Source: Ignisphaera cupida (GTDB lineage: Archaea; Thermoproteota; Thermoprotei_A; Sulfolobales; Ignisphaeraceae). Taken from it: a stretch of DNA of 64,000 nt. The stretch lies in NCBI RefSeq assembly GCF_030186535.1, contig NZ_JASNVW010000003.1, positions 186,001-250,000 of the forward strand, read 5' to 3'. The position numbers were made by a program, and so were the translations under genes. Position 1 is the first letter of the stretch. Each line of letters starts with the position of its first letter. The notes beneath the pieces are model-generated. The model had not been told where the DNA came from, made no database searches, and saw nothing but the letters and a program-made list of their open reading frames with translations. Shown in pieces: positions 17,387 to 27,022 of the stretch.

Positions 17387-18916
17387 TTAACCAGGTTTTT
17401 TGCGACCAGATGCGTAAAGAAGTAGTGAAAGTGCTATGCTTAGCGCTATTACCATTGCTATTTTAAAAACATCTAGTCTTCCTTTAAATATTTGCACAGA
17501 TGTTTCTTGAGTTGTTTGAGTATTGGTGTTTTGCTGTATCTGATAAACATTTATCACTAGTTCGTTGCTTTCGCTTTGCTCTGTCTCATCAGTTTCTGCT
17601 GCTATTGCTTTGAATATGTATGTACCTGGTTTAGAAAAGAATGGTGTTGGTATGTAGGCAACTCCATTCCCATTTGTTTTCAGTGATGTGTAATTAATCC
17701 ATTTACTTGCTAACCCTTCTCTGTATAGAATTGTGATTGGTATTGACATTGGTGGCTCAATTAATATTTGAATTCTTGTTGAGTCTCCAACGCGAAGAAG
17801 TGTGTTGTTTGATAGTATTTTGATTACTGGTTTAAGTTTGGACACCTCCAATGTGATAACATTGCTTGTTGCTTCCCTATATAACTCTGTCTCCACGTTT
17901 CTAGCCCTGACATATACAATTGTTGCTTTATTTACCTTCCAAATATATTGAAAACAACCAGTGTTATTGCTTTCAACAAATGCTATTTGGTTCCACGATA
18001 CCCCATTCAAGCTATACTCTAGTGCTATTCCAATAACTGTTCTTGGATTTATGCATCCTTTGATCAAAACCTTTTGACCTAGATTTAACCTTGATGTATT
18101 TACCCAAATTGCAATATTTGGTCTCAATGGAATAACAACTCTTGTTGATGTTGCAAAGCTTTTTGGAATGCCATAGGATGTCACATAACTTACATTGACA
18201 CGTAGTACGTATATGCCTGGGCTTAGAAGCACAAGCTGTGTAATTGTTTCACTACTATTACTTTTTATGAAACTGAAGTACTCTGTTTTGTATAGTGTTG
18301 AATTAATGTATATGCTTGCATACACTCTATATATTGGTTGAGCATCGAAATTAACTAACCTGATTTGTAGAAGAGCACTATTATCCATAGTGAATGCATC
18401 AACATATGCAAAAACAGGTGATAGAGGAGTAAACAATGTTACCGGAATGCTTTGAGAAAAGGAAACCTGTTTCCTAGTCCCATTAGAAAACATTATGTAG
18501 CCACTTAGCGAAAAAACAAGTGAGCTTGTGATTATAGACCCAGGCTTTACTTGTGTATCTATGGCTACAGGTATGCTTACATATGTAAAAACCTTCTTGT
18601 TTGTGTCATTAAACAAACCAACATAGCTAGAAGTTCTAATACTGCCCAATGAGACATCTAAATTTGTTATGGATAGAAAAAGTCCAGAACCTTTTTCAAG
18701 AACCTGAATAGAGAAGTTTAGTGTTGAAGTAGATCCAATCTCAAAAATTTTTGGAGCATTCAAGGAGAGTTTAACTACCCAGCCAAACCAGTTGCTAATT
18801 ACATAGCTATACTCCACAAAGGTTTCAGCCCCATGAACAAAAACAGTAGCAGTATCTACTAAAAGAAGAACGGCTAGACATAGCGTTATGCATGTCAATG
18901 TTTTGCATGTAGTCAT
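17387..18916 (-). CDS. Membrane-anchored surface protein with Ig-like domains
   Basis: 509 residues. A signal peptide (about residues 7-29, ending at VHGAET) is followed by several beta-sandwich-like modules, such as RPNIAIWVNTSRLNLGQKVL and KPVIKILSNNTLLRVGDSTR, resembling CARDB/Ig-like repeats. Many N-x-S/T sequons are present. A C-terminal membrane helix (about 486-504) ends in RKKPG. It is therefore held on the outer face of the cell membrane. It overlaps the upstream gene by 4 nt, so the two form an operon and probably a complex, for example an S-layer stalk. Confidence 0.7.
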   Translation of the reverse strand: MTTCKTLTCITLCLAVLLLVDTATVFVHGAETFVEYSYVISNWFGWVVKLSLNAPKIFEIGSTSTLNFSIQVLEKGSGLFLSITNLDVSLGSIRTSSYVGLFNDTNKKVFTYVSIPVAIDTQVKPGSIITSSLVFSLSGYIMFSNGTRKQVSFSQSIPVTLFTPLSPVFAYVDAFTMDNSALLQIRLVNFDAQPIYRVYASIYINSTLYKTEYFSFIKSNSSETITQLVLLSPGIYVLRVNVSYVTSYGIPKSFATSTRVVIPLRPNIAIWVNTSRLNLGQKVLIKGCINPRTVIGIALEYSLNGVSWNQIAFVESNNTGCFQYIWKVNKATIVYVRARNVETELYREATSNVITLEVSKLKPVIKILSNNTLLRVGDSTRIQILIEPPMSIPITILYREGLASKWINYTSLKTNGNGVAYIPTPFFSKPGTYIFKAIAAETDETEQSESNELVINVYQIQQNTNTQTTQETSVQIFKGRLDVFKIAMVIALSIALSLLLYASGRKKPG

Positions 18917-21183
18917 TTTCTCTTCGCCATTGAAACTAGCAATAGTGTTGAACCTAGTGAAAAAGCAGCCAATAAAATTGATGTGTATAACAATATATTA
19001 AAAGTATCTTGTCTTTGCTTCAACATATTAATCTTATCCATAACTTGATTATTGTTTTCAACTACGTTATTAAGTCTTTGCACCACGTTATTTATTAGCA
19101 TAGTGAGATTTGTGCCAATTTTATTAACCTTATCATTCAATTCATTAACATTTTTAACCAAGCTATTCACAGTTTTTGCAATTTCATTATCTTTTTGAGG
19201 AGGAGCATTGATTGTTATTTTAAATGTTTTACAGCTCCACCCACTTAAATCAATGTTTGTAGTAATGTTGTTGGTTTTTATAGAAATCCACTTCTCATTA
19301 CATGGCACTGTAAAAATTGCTACTCCACTATCATTGGTGTATCCAATTTGTGTTAAGCCACTTGATGTGTAGAGCTCTATATATGTGTTTTTCACTGGAA
19401 CACCACCTAGGTAAAACTCTACGTATATGGGGATGAAGATGCTTTTGCTAAGCAAAATCGTTAACAATCTATGTTCTTGTAAAATGCTACATGGAATAGC
19501 TGTCTCCATATGGTAAAGCGTATCTATGTATATGGCCATTACCTTGCTTCCCCAATTCAAATACCTAACATTGATATTGGCTTCACATAAAAATGTTTTA
19601 AGTGATGTGTTTGCAATTATTGCTGGAACATTCGGTGAAATGACTATGCTGTTAAATATTGGCTGAATTCCTAGAAAACCTCTCAAAACAACTCTGTAAA
19701 AGTCTATGCATGGAACACCAGCATACACTACAGCATTATAGTATTTGAGAAGTATTTTTAGTGCTAGATCCGAAAATCCATGTCTTATTAATGCTTCTAG
19801 AGCATCAGATATAAACCTCCTAGCGATGGAAATACTATTCACGTCTATATACCGAAGAAAGCTTGCAGCATAGTTTATGTGATTCTCACTGTTTGGAACA
19901 CTGTATAAAGCTATAGAAATTGCTTCGAGAATGTTGTTGCTATTCAAAATTTTTTCTTCCATAGATAATGCATAGAAGTTGCCTTGGTATAGACTATTCA
20001 GTTTGCTTAGTACATAAGACTCAGCATTCTTAGCCTTGAAGACAGTATCGCTATTTCCAATGTAAAGTGCTGCAACATATATGGCATTCACAGCACTATA
20101 TATTTTGGCAAGTTCAGAGGATCTGTTACAAGTTTTTACAAGGGTTTTCAAAGAGTTTAGCAAATTATTTGCCAAGCTAATGATGTGAGGATACTTATCA
20201 ATGTAGTAATAGATGTAATTTGCTAATTCCATCGAAAAACCCTTGCCTGCTTCAAATACCTTGGTCTCATTTTTCAGGCTAAGCGTAATATTTGAAAGCC
20301 TTGTTAAGTAAATGTATGATGAGAGCTCCTCTGGGTATAAACCAATTACGTTATCTTCTAAGCCATATTTAGAAACCATGTTCAACGTGTTGTAAAGAGA
20401 CAATATATACAAGTTATTGATCTGAGTATTAACAGTTTGTATCATTGGAAAGCGATGAATAAAATCTTTAAAAACATTTTTTGTATAGTCAATTTGTTCA
20501 GCAATGTTCTTCGCTATATCAACAATAGATTTGTTAAAGCCCAGCAAAACATTGGTACAATAATCTGGATGCAAAGTAATTTGAAGAAGCATTGTAGATT
20601 CATTGAATTTTGTAATGGCTTTTTCCAGGGGGGTATAAACAGCAAAACTAGTTCCATTAACATCTAAAATGGCTCCACTGCCTAGCAATGTTTCAGTGGA
20701 GTATTTTTTACCAAGATTCACAGCTATAGTGACATTTATAGAGGTTGTTGCCTTAAGGCATATAGAAACGTAAAAAGATTTTGTTGAATATAGAGGCACT
20801 GAGTATAGAGTAATACTAAAATTGTTGAAATTAAAAAAAGCTTTTGTGTAGAATCCTCCAACCTCTATTTCGAAATACCTTGGGTTTATGCTTTCTAAAC
20901 TTCTCTTATTCAATAGAATGCTCATGTTTAAAATAATAAAATCTTTACTTGATTTGAGCACAAAACCACTTGGTATTCCACCATTAATATAAGCTGATAC
21001 CTCAACACCACTTTGTATCGATGTTACCAGGTCTCTAAGAATTACCTTTAGATGTGGTTTTTCAAAACCACTGAACACAGCTACTGGTATTGAATCATCT
21101 GCATGAACATCTACAAATATAGAAGAAAAGCAAAGGGTTAACAGCATGATTGCAGTAATGGCAATAGCTCTTGTACTTTTCAT
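18913..21183 (-). CDS. Large surface protein with C-terminal coiled coil and anchor
   Basis: 756 residues. Signal peptide at about residues 6-28 (ending VDVHADD). The N-terminal third is beta-rich; the centre (about 240-560) is helical, repeat-like; a carboxypeptidase-regulatory-like beta module (IPIYVEFYLGGVPVKNTYIE) is near 600-650. A coiled coil (about 672-728, VNELNDKVNKIGTNLTMLIN) leads into one membrane helix and KRK. This is the layout of membrane-anchored S-layer stalk proteins, though no sequence match was tested. It is the first gene of a two-gene minus-strand operon, convergent with the archaellum operon. Confidence 0.65.
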   Translation of the reverse strand: MKSTRAIAITAIMLLTLCFSSIFVDVHADDSIPVAVFSGFEKPHLKVILRDLVTSIQSGVEVSAYINGGIPSGFVLKSSKDFIILNMSILLNKRSLESINPRYFEIEVGGFYTKAFFNFNNFSITLYSVPLYSTKSFYVSICLKATTSINVTIAVNLGKKYSTETLLGSGAILDVNGTSFAVYTPLEKAITKFNESTMLLQITLHPDYCTNVLLGFNKSIVDIAKNIAEQIDYTKNVFKDFIHRFPMIQTVNTQINNLYILSLYNTLNMVSKYGLEDNVIGLYPEELSSYIYLTRLSNITLSLKNETKVFEAGKGFSMELANYIYYYIDKYPHIISLANNLLNSLKTLVKTCNRSSELAKIYSAVNAIYVAALYIGNSDTVFKAKNAESYVLSKLNSLYQGNFYALSMEEKILNSNNILEAISIALYSVPNSENHINYAASFLRYIDVNSISIARRFISDALEALIRHGFSDLALKILLKYYNAVVYAGVPCIDFYRVVLRGFLGIQPIFNSIVISPNVPAIIANTSLKTFLCEANINVRYLNWGSKVMAIYIDTLYHMETAIPCSILQEHRLLTILLSKSIFIPIYVEFYLGGVPVKNTYIELYTSSGLTQIGYTNDSGVAIFTVPCNEKWISIKTNNITTNIDLSGWSCKTFKITINAPPQKDNEIAKTVNSLVKNVNELNDKVNKIGTNLTMLINNVVQRLNNVVENNNQVMDKINMLKQRQDTFNILLYTSILLAAFSLGSTLLLVSMAKRK

Positions 21184-21299
21184 ATCTAGAGCAAATAGTG
21201 TTGACTCTAAAGAGCATTGCTATCTAAGGCGACTACAGATCTATGCTAGGCATTGATTTAAAAATGTGCTAAGAATGTTAGTTTTTGAGAGGAGAGTTC

Positions 21300-21638
21300 A
21301 TGACTAAGCATAAACTAGTACTTTTATTGATACTAGTTTCTATAACTATAGCAACAATCTTCTACATTCTTTTTGGCATAGCTTCAGAGTTTGTTTCTGG
21401 CATTCTTCATAATGTTGTCGTCTTAATAATGCTTTTCACAATCTCTACAATAGTAATTATGATAAGCACAACAATAATTCTAACTACAGATAATAAATAT
21501 GCTGTAGCTATTGCAGCAATAGCCGTGTTTGTTTCTAGCATAGTTCTTGTAGCAACATTGTCACAGCTAATAAGCATAGCAAGCGACTATTTAAATAAAG
21601 TATTTGAGAATATTTCAAAGAGGGTAATAGGGTCTTAA
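21300..21638 (+). CDS. Small membrane protein (three helices)
   Basis: 112 residues from ATG at 21300, chosen because gagaggagag lies just upstream; TTG at 21285 is an alternative. Three hydrophobic helices at about residues 7-28, 35-60 and 68-95, followed by a short charged tail. Function unknown. Confidence 0.55.
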   Translation: MTKHKLVLLLILVSITIATIFYILFGIASEFVSGILHNVVVLIMLFTISTIVIMISTTIILTTDNKYAVAIAAIAVFVSSIVLVATLSQLISIASDYLNKVFENISKRVIGS

Positions 21639-21828
21639 AAATCAATTTGCTCTCCAATAAGAAAACACTGATGTAGTGATGAAACCCCCATCATATTTCC
21701 CATATATGCTCTAAGTAACTACTCTTAAACATGTTAAAACATTTTTGACAATAACATCTGTATTGAAATTCATATACTAAACGGTTAAAAATGCATTGTG
21801 ACTTAGCACCAGATTGAGGTGAGCATTT

Positions 21829-23355
21829 TTGCATCCATTTAAGCCTTTGTCAAATGTGTTTGAAGATGTGTTTAGTGAGAGAAATGGCATGGTCTATTTC
21901 AAGACTTACTTAGCTGGTGAATGGGTTGATAGTGGAGAGTATCTAGATGTTAGAACACCTATAGACTTGTCCGTTATTGCAAAGGTTTCTAGGCTTAGCT
22001 GGTCTTTAGTTGACAAGACCCTGTCCAAAGTGTATGGAAGTGGAAGATGGTCTGCTAGAGACTTGCCTGGGTGGAGGCGTTTAGAGATTTTGGAGAAGGC
22101 TGCCCAGAAGATTGAGGAACTTAAGGAGGATTTTATACAAGCTCTTATTCTAAATGCTGGTAAAACTCGTTCCCAGGCCCAGGGAGAGGTTACAGCTAGC
22201 ATAGATAGGTTGAGGGCTGCTGACTTAGATGCTAGAAAAGTTTTTGGAGAGTACATGCCTGGTGACTGGGATCAGACAACAGTTGAAACAGAGGCTATTG
22301 TTAGAAGAGAGCCTGTTGGCGTGGTTCTGGCAATAATACCATTTAACTACCCACTTTTCGATACTGTATCAAAAATTGTTTATAGTTTTATAGCTGGTAA
22401 TGCAGTTGTTGTTAAACCTCCCTCAGCTGATCCACTACCTGTTTTGCTTCTTGCAAAAGTTTTGGAGATTAGTGGTTTTCCAAAAGATGCTTTTGCAGTA
22501 ATAACAATTCCTGGTAGTGAAAGCGATAAACTTGTTGCTGATAACAGAATTGGTGTAATAAGCTTTACTGGAAGTAGCGAAACAGGTAGGAAGGTGATTG
22601 AAAAAGCAGGAATTAAACAATTCGTGATGGAGCTTGGGGGTGGAGATCCAGCAATAGTTCTATCCGATGCTGATTTAGAGCTTGCCGCAGAAAGAGTTGC
22701 TGCTGGAATATATAGCTATGCTGGACAAAGATGCGATGCAGTTAAACTCATTCTTGTGGAGGAGCCTATATATCAAAAGTTTAAGGAAATACTGGTTAAG
22801 GAACTTTCAAAAGTTAAGGTCGGAGACCCAAGAGAACAATCAACAACAATGGGTCCGTTAATAGATTCAAAAACTGTTGACGAAATGATAAACGCAATAG
22901 AAGATGCTGTAAAACTTGGTGGAAGCATAGTCTATGGAGGAAAGAGATTAGGACCAACATATGTAGAGCCTACAGTAATAGAATTCCAAGACAAGGAAGC
23001 ACTTAGAAGATCAGTTCTTTACCAAAGAGAAATATTTGCACCAGTAGCGCTACTAACAAGTTTCAAAGATGTAGATGAAGCTATTGAGTTGGCAAATGGG
23101 AGAAGATATGGTCTTGACGCAGCTGTGTTTGGTGAAAACATTGTTAAGATAAGAAAGCTTATTAGATTTTTAGAGGTTGGAGCAATTTACATAAACGATA
23201 TGCCAAGACATGGCGTTGGCTACTATCCATTTGGTGGAAGAAAAGATTCTGGAATTGGTAGAGAGGGAATTGGATACTCAATAGAATATGTAACAGCATA
23301 TAAGACGATTGTGTACAACTACAGGGGAAGAGGAGTCTGGAGATACATTCTATAA
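21829..23355 (+). CDS. gapN: Non-phosphorylating NAD(P)-dependent glyceraldehyde-3-phosphate dehydrogenase
   Basis: 508 residues of the aldehyde dehydrogenase superfamily, close in pattern to crenarchaeal GAPN. Key sites are the cofactor loop ([10 protein letters not shown], about 245-254), the glutamate in MELGGGDP (about 267), and the catalytic cysteine in [10 protein letters not shown] (about 302). It oxidises glyceraldehyde-3-phosphate directly to 3-phosphoglycerate in the archaeal branched glycolysis. TTG at 21829 is the likely start, with gaggtgag 5-6 nt upstream. It faces the P-type ATPase gene with 8 nt between ends. Confidence 0.92.
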   Translation: MHPFKPLSNVFEDVFSERNGMVYFKTYLAGEWVDSGEYLDVRTPIDLSVIAKVSRLSWSLVDKTLSKVYGSGRWSARDLPGWRRLEILEKAAQKIEELKEDFIQALILNAGKTRSQAQGEVTASIDRLRAADLDARKVFGEYMPGDWDQTTVETEAIVRREPVGVVLAIIPFNYPLFDTVSKIVYSFIAGNAVVVKPPSADPLPVLLLAKVLEISGFPKDAFAVITIPGSESDKLVADNRIGVISFTGSSETGRKVIEKAGIKQFVMELGGGDPAIVLSDADLELAAERVAAGIYSYAGQRCDAVKLILVEEPIYQKFKEILVKELSKVKVGDPREQSTTMGPLIDSKTVDEMINAIEDAVKLGGSIVYGGKRLGPTYVEPTVIEFQDKEALRRSVLYQREIFAPVALLTSFKDVDEAIELANGRRYGLDAAVFGENIVKIRKLIRFLEVGAIYINDMPRHGVGYYPFGGRKDSGIGREGIGYSIEYVTAYKTIVYNYRGRGVWRYIL

Positions 23356-23363
23356 AATAAAAA

Positions 23364-26030
23364 TCAACTAATTTTTATTCCCAAAACCTTTCTCACTTCA
23401 TCAACAATTAAGATAGTTGCTGGTGCAATAAATATTGCTGGCCATATCCACCAATCCAATGGTACAACATGGAAGTATTTGTTCAATGGTGTGTATATAG
23501 CTATTAGCTGCATGGCCATTGATGCTAGAAGAGCCGGCAAAAGCCACTTGTTTCTTGGAAGCTTCCAAAAGTTTTGATTTTCACTTCTAGATGAAATTGC
23601 TCTTCCAAATTCCGATAAAGCAATTGCTGTAAATGCTGCTGTTCTTGCAAGCTGCAATGAGGTTTCTCTAAACATGTTGAATATTAGCAAAGTTGCAGCA
23701 CCTAGTAGAGACCCCATGACTATGTAGTAAACAAGCTTTCTTCTAGTCACAAACCTTTCCTTTGCTGATCTTGGAGGTCTTTCCACTATACCTGGCTCTG
23801 GAGGCTCAAGACCAAGAGCTGCTGCTGGCAATGCATCTGTTACAACATTTATCCACAAAAGATGTACTGGTTCCAGAGGTGGTGGCATTAATAGAAGTTG
23901 AGAACCAAAAACTGTTGCAACTTCACCCATGTTTGCTGTTAAGAGATAGTTTATAGGTTTCTTCAAATTCTCGTATATCACCCTACCCTCTTTAACAGCT
24001 TCAACAATAGTTGAGTAATTATCATCGAGTAGAACAAGCTGTGCAGCTTCTTTAGCCACATCAGTTCCTCTAATACCCATTGCAATACCTATGTGAGCTT
24101 CTTTCAATGCTGGTGCATCATTTACACCATCACCTGTCATAGCAACTCTGTAACTCTTTTTCTTAAGGACTTTCACAATTCTTGCTTTATGCTCAGGAGT
24201 AACACGAGCAAAAACTGTGACCTTGTCTATTATCTTAGCAAGTTCATCATCACTCATTCTATCCAAATCCCTGCCCTCAAGAGCAATAGAATTGTCAACA
24301 TCGAGACCAATCATCTTAGCTATTGCCATAGCAGTTAGCTTGTGATCTCCTGTGACAATAATAGTTTTGATTCCAGCTCTTTTAGCAATTTGAACAGCTT
24401 CTGCAACACCTTCCCTTGGAGGATCTATAATACCTAAAACCGCATAGAATGTTAGATCCCTCTCCACATTTTCTACAGAATCTTCTTCAGAAAATGCTTC
24501 AACAACTTTGAATGCTACACCAAGTGTTCTATAGCCTTGCGAAGCCAGCTCCTCGACATATCCAAGAACCTTCTTCTTCGAGTCGTTATCAAATGGCTTG
24601 ACTCCATCACCAACTTGAATAGTATTTGAAAGCTCCACTAAAATCTCTGGAGCACCTGAAACAACAACAATGTATTTACCATTAAATATATGTACTGTGG
24701 ATTTTCTCTTTCTGAATCTGTCAAAAGGATATGTTTTAACAAGCTGTAGCTTGTTAACAGCTTTTCCAACACCTTCCTCACCCAAACCCTTATATGCTAG
24801 AACAAGCAAAGCTCCTTCTGTTGGAGAGCCTTTAACGCTCCAAACACCTTTCTCATTAACAAGCTTAACATCACTAAATGTATGTGCAGCAAGCATCTCT
24901 AAAAGGTTTTCAATATTGACACCACTACAACTTATTCTTCCCTTTGGTTCATATCCAGAGCCTTCAACATTGCAAAAACCATTGAATGTTCTTACAACCT
25001 TTACAGTCATCTCCCCCTTGGTTATGGTGCCTGTCTTATCTGTGCAAATAACATCAACAGATCCAAGAGCCTCAATAGCAGCTAGTTTTCTAACCAAGGC
25101 ATTTTTCTTAGCCATTCTATGAGCACCTATAGCAAGAACAGCTGTTGCTATTGCTGGAAGACCCTCTGGTATAGCAGCAACAGCAAGTGCAACAGCAATC
25201 ATAAATGATTCTAAGACATTGGCCCATCCCTCCAGAAGAGAAGTTGCAAAAACAATTGCTGCAATACCTATGATTATAAGCCCTATTTTCTTGCCAAAAT
25301 CGTCTAGTTCTATTTCAAGAGGTGTTTTCTCCTCCTTGGTTTCTGCAACACTTTTAGCAATTCTTCCAAGCTCTGTTGAAGAACCTGTTGCAACAACAAC
25401 ACCTTTTGCACTACCCCTAACAATGTATGTTCCCATAAAAACCATGTTTACTCTATCACTTACTGGTGTAGATGGATCGAGAACAACATTAGCATCTTTT
25501 TCAACAGGTGTTGACTCTCCTGTCAACGGAGATTCATCAACTTCTAAATCATTGGATTCTATAAGTCTTATGTCAGCCGGTACTCTATCTCCTTCTCTAA
25601 GCAAAACAATATCGCCAGGAACAAGATCTGTAGAGGGAATCTCAACCTCTCTACCACCTCTAATAACCCTGGCACGAGGAACAGCAAGTTTTTTCAAAGC
25701 TTGAATAGTTTTTTCAGATCTATACTCCTGAACAAAGCCAAATATAGCCATCATAAAAACTATTATGGCTATTGTCAATGCATCGAAGAATTCTCCAAGA
25801 AAAGCAGAGATAAGCGTTGCAATAAGCAAAATTATTATGAGAATGCTTTTAAACTGATTAGCAAACATCTCAAGTGGTGTTTTAACCTTTGCCTTAATCT
25901 CATTCCTTCCATATATGTTAATCCTTCTCAAAACCTCAGACTCGTCAAGACCAGCAACACTATCTGTTCCAAGCCTCTCTAAAGCCTCTTGAACTGTGAG
26001 CGAGTGCCAGTAAATGCTATTGCCATCCAT
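23364..26030 (-). CDS. P-type cation-transporting ATPase (Ca2+-type, P2A-like)
   Basis: 888 residues from ATG at 26030. The actuator motif TGES is at about 170-173, the phosphorylation motif DKTGT at about 331-335, and the hinge TGDGVNDAPAL further on. Transmembrane segment 4 has AIPEGLPA and segment 6 NVVTDALPAAALG, matching the Ca2+-binding helices of SERCA/PMCA-type pumps. An N-terminal cation-ATPase domain and a C-terminal four-helix bundle are complete. It likely exports Ca2+ or Mn2+. A TATA-like site (26072-26082) favours this start over a TTG at 26051. Confidence 0.9.
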   Translation of the reverse strand: MDGNSIYWHSLTVQEALERLGTDSVAGLDESEVLRRINIYGRNEIKAKVKTPLEMFANQFKSILIIILLIATLISAFLGEFFDALTIAIIVFMMAIFGFVQEYRSEKTIQALKKLAVPRARVIRGGREVEIPSTDLVPGDIVLLREGDRVPADIRLIESNDLEVDESPLTGESTPVEKDANVVLDPSTPVSDRVNMVFMGTYIVRGSAKGVVVATGSSTELGRIAKSVAETKEEKTPLEIELDDFGKKIGLIIIGIAAIVFATSLLEGWANVLESFMIAVALAVAAIPEGLPAIATAVLAIGAHRMAKKNALVRKLAAIEALGSVDVICTDKTGTITKGEMTVKVVRTFNGFCNVEGSGYEPKGRISCSGVNIENLLEMLAAHTFSDVKLVNEKGVWSVKGSPTEGALLVLAYKGLGEEGVGKAVNKLQLVKTYPFDRFRKRKSTVHIFNGKYIVVVSGAPEILVELSNTIQVGDGVKPFDNDSKKKVLGYVEELASQGYRTLGVAFKVVEAFSEEDSVENVERDLTFYAVLGIIDPPREGVAEAVQIAKRAGIKTIIVTGDHKLTAMAIAKMIGLDVDNSIALEGRDLDRMSDDELAKIIDKVTVFARVTPEHKARIVKVLKKKSYRVAMTGDGVNDAPALKEAHIGIAMGIRGTDVAKEAAQLVLLDDNYSTIVEAVKEGRVIYENLKKPINYLLTANMGEVATVFGSQLLLMPPPLEPVHLLWINVVTDALPAAALGLEPPEPGIVERPPRSAKERFVTRRKLVYYIVMGSLLGAATLLIFNMFRETSLQLARTAAFTAIALSEFGRAISSRSENQNFWKLPRNKWLLPALLASMAMQLIAIYTPLNKYFHVVPLDWWIWPAIFIAPATILIVDEVRKVLGIKIS

Positions 26031-26071
26031 TATAGATCCGAAACAATACAATACCTAGCAAGTAGCTAAAA

Positions 26072-26082
26072 AACTTTATAAC
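26072..26082 (-). promoter_or_regulatory. TATA box of the P-type ATPase gene
   Basis: On the minus strand the site reads ttgttataaag. It lies about 40-50 nt before the ATG at 26030, so transcription would begin near 26050, giving a leader of about 20 nt. Confidence 0.45.
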
Positions 26083-26219
26083 AATTTCAAAAACAAACAC
26101 ATTTATATGGCTAGAGCTTTTGATTCTTCTTACCAGTATCAACTCTTGGATTTCTTCACATTTTCGAAAAGTAATATTGATAAAATATAGGTGTGGAAAA
26201 ACATTAGAATGTGAAGATT

Positions 26220-26789
26220 CTAAATCCTCCAAACACCTAGAAGCCCTAGAATCAATCCAGCAATTGCTGATGCAATAATTAATAGTATTGGATCAACATC
26301 GAACATAACAATAGATATTAGAACAGTTATAGCGATAAGAGTTGTCATTGTTGCTGAAACAGGTTGAAGACCTTTATAAACACCTTTCACAACAGTTATT
26401 AAAGCAGCTGTGAAAAGACCTATTACAGCACCTCTAATACCATTCAAAATACTTCTAACAATGTAATTCTCATAGAATTTTTGAAGAGCTATGGCAATAG
26501 ATAGTATAACAGCAAAAGCTGGTGTTACAACAGCTATTGTTGCTATAGCAGATCCTAGCACCCCACCTATTTTATAACCTATATAGGTAGCAGCATTAAC
26601 TGCTACAGGTCCAGGGGTAGACTCTGCTATTGCAACAAGATCAAGAAACTCTTCCTCAGAAAGCCAATTATTGCGAACAACAACTTCGTATCTGAGAATC
26701 GGAATCATTGCCTGGCCGCCACCAAACATAACAGCACCAATCTTCAGAAATGTTATAAATAATGAGAAAAGCGTTGCAAGATCTGCCAC
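26220..26789 (-). CDS. Single-domain CHR (chromate transporter family) protein
   Basis: 189 residues with the CHR hallmarks FGGGQAMIPIL (about 23-33) and ESTPGPVAVNAATYIGYKIG (about 56-75). About five to six membrane helices. Short CHR proteins usually occur as adjacent pairs that form the transporter together; only one copy is present here and no second CHR frame is visible in the flanks. The substrate may be chromate or sulfate-like anions, or something else. Confidence 0.85.
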   Translation of the reverse strand: MADLATLFSLFITFLKIGAVMFGGGQAMIPILRYEVVVRNNWLSEEEFLDLVAIAESTPGPVAVNAATYIGYKIGGVLGSAIATIAVVTPAFAVILSIAIALQKFYENYIVRSILNGIRGAVIGLFTAALITVVKGVYKGLQPVSATMTTLIAITVLISIVMFDVDPILLIIASAIAGLILGLLGVWRI

Positions 26790-27022
26790 AATTCAACACC
26801 TCTCTAAAAGCACTTGAAATTGCATCGAGTATTGTAGTAATCCAGGGTTTATAAGTCTTGTTTTCACATTTTCACATGAATTTGTATCATGTTGAATTCT
26901 ATATAACGAAGTAGAAAAAGATGAAAACAATTAAAGCAGTATGTAGGTAGTTTGTGTAGCAATGTATTTCATTTTCTTAGCTAGTTATAGATATTGATAA
27001 AAGCTTTTATTTTGAAAACGTC

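Noticed and set aside
25219-25704. Plus-strand frame of 161 codons inside the P-type ATPase
   Set aside because: Antisense shadow of conserved ATPase motifs including TGES; Ser/Thr-rich translation without structure.
26017-26232. Minus-strand frame of 71 codons between the P-type ATPase and CHR genes
   Set aside because: It covers the ATPase promoter (TATA at 26072-26082), has unlikely composition, and shows no ribosome site. It is not a second CHR domain.
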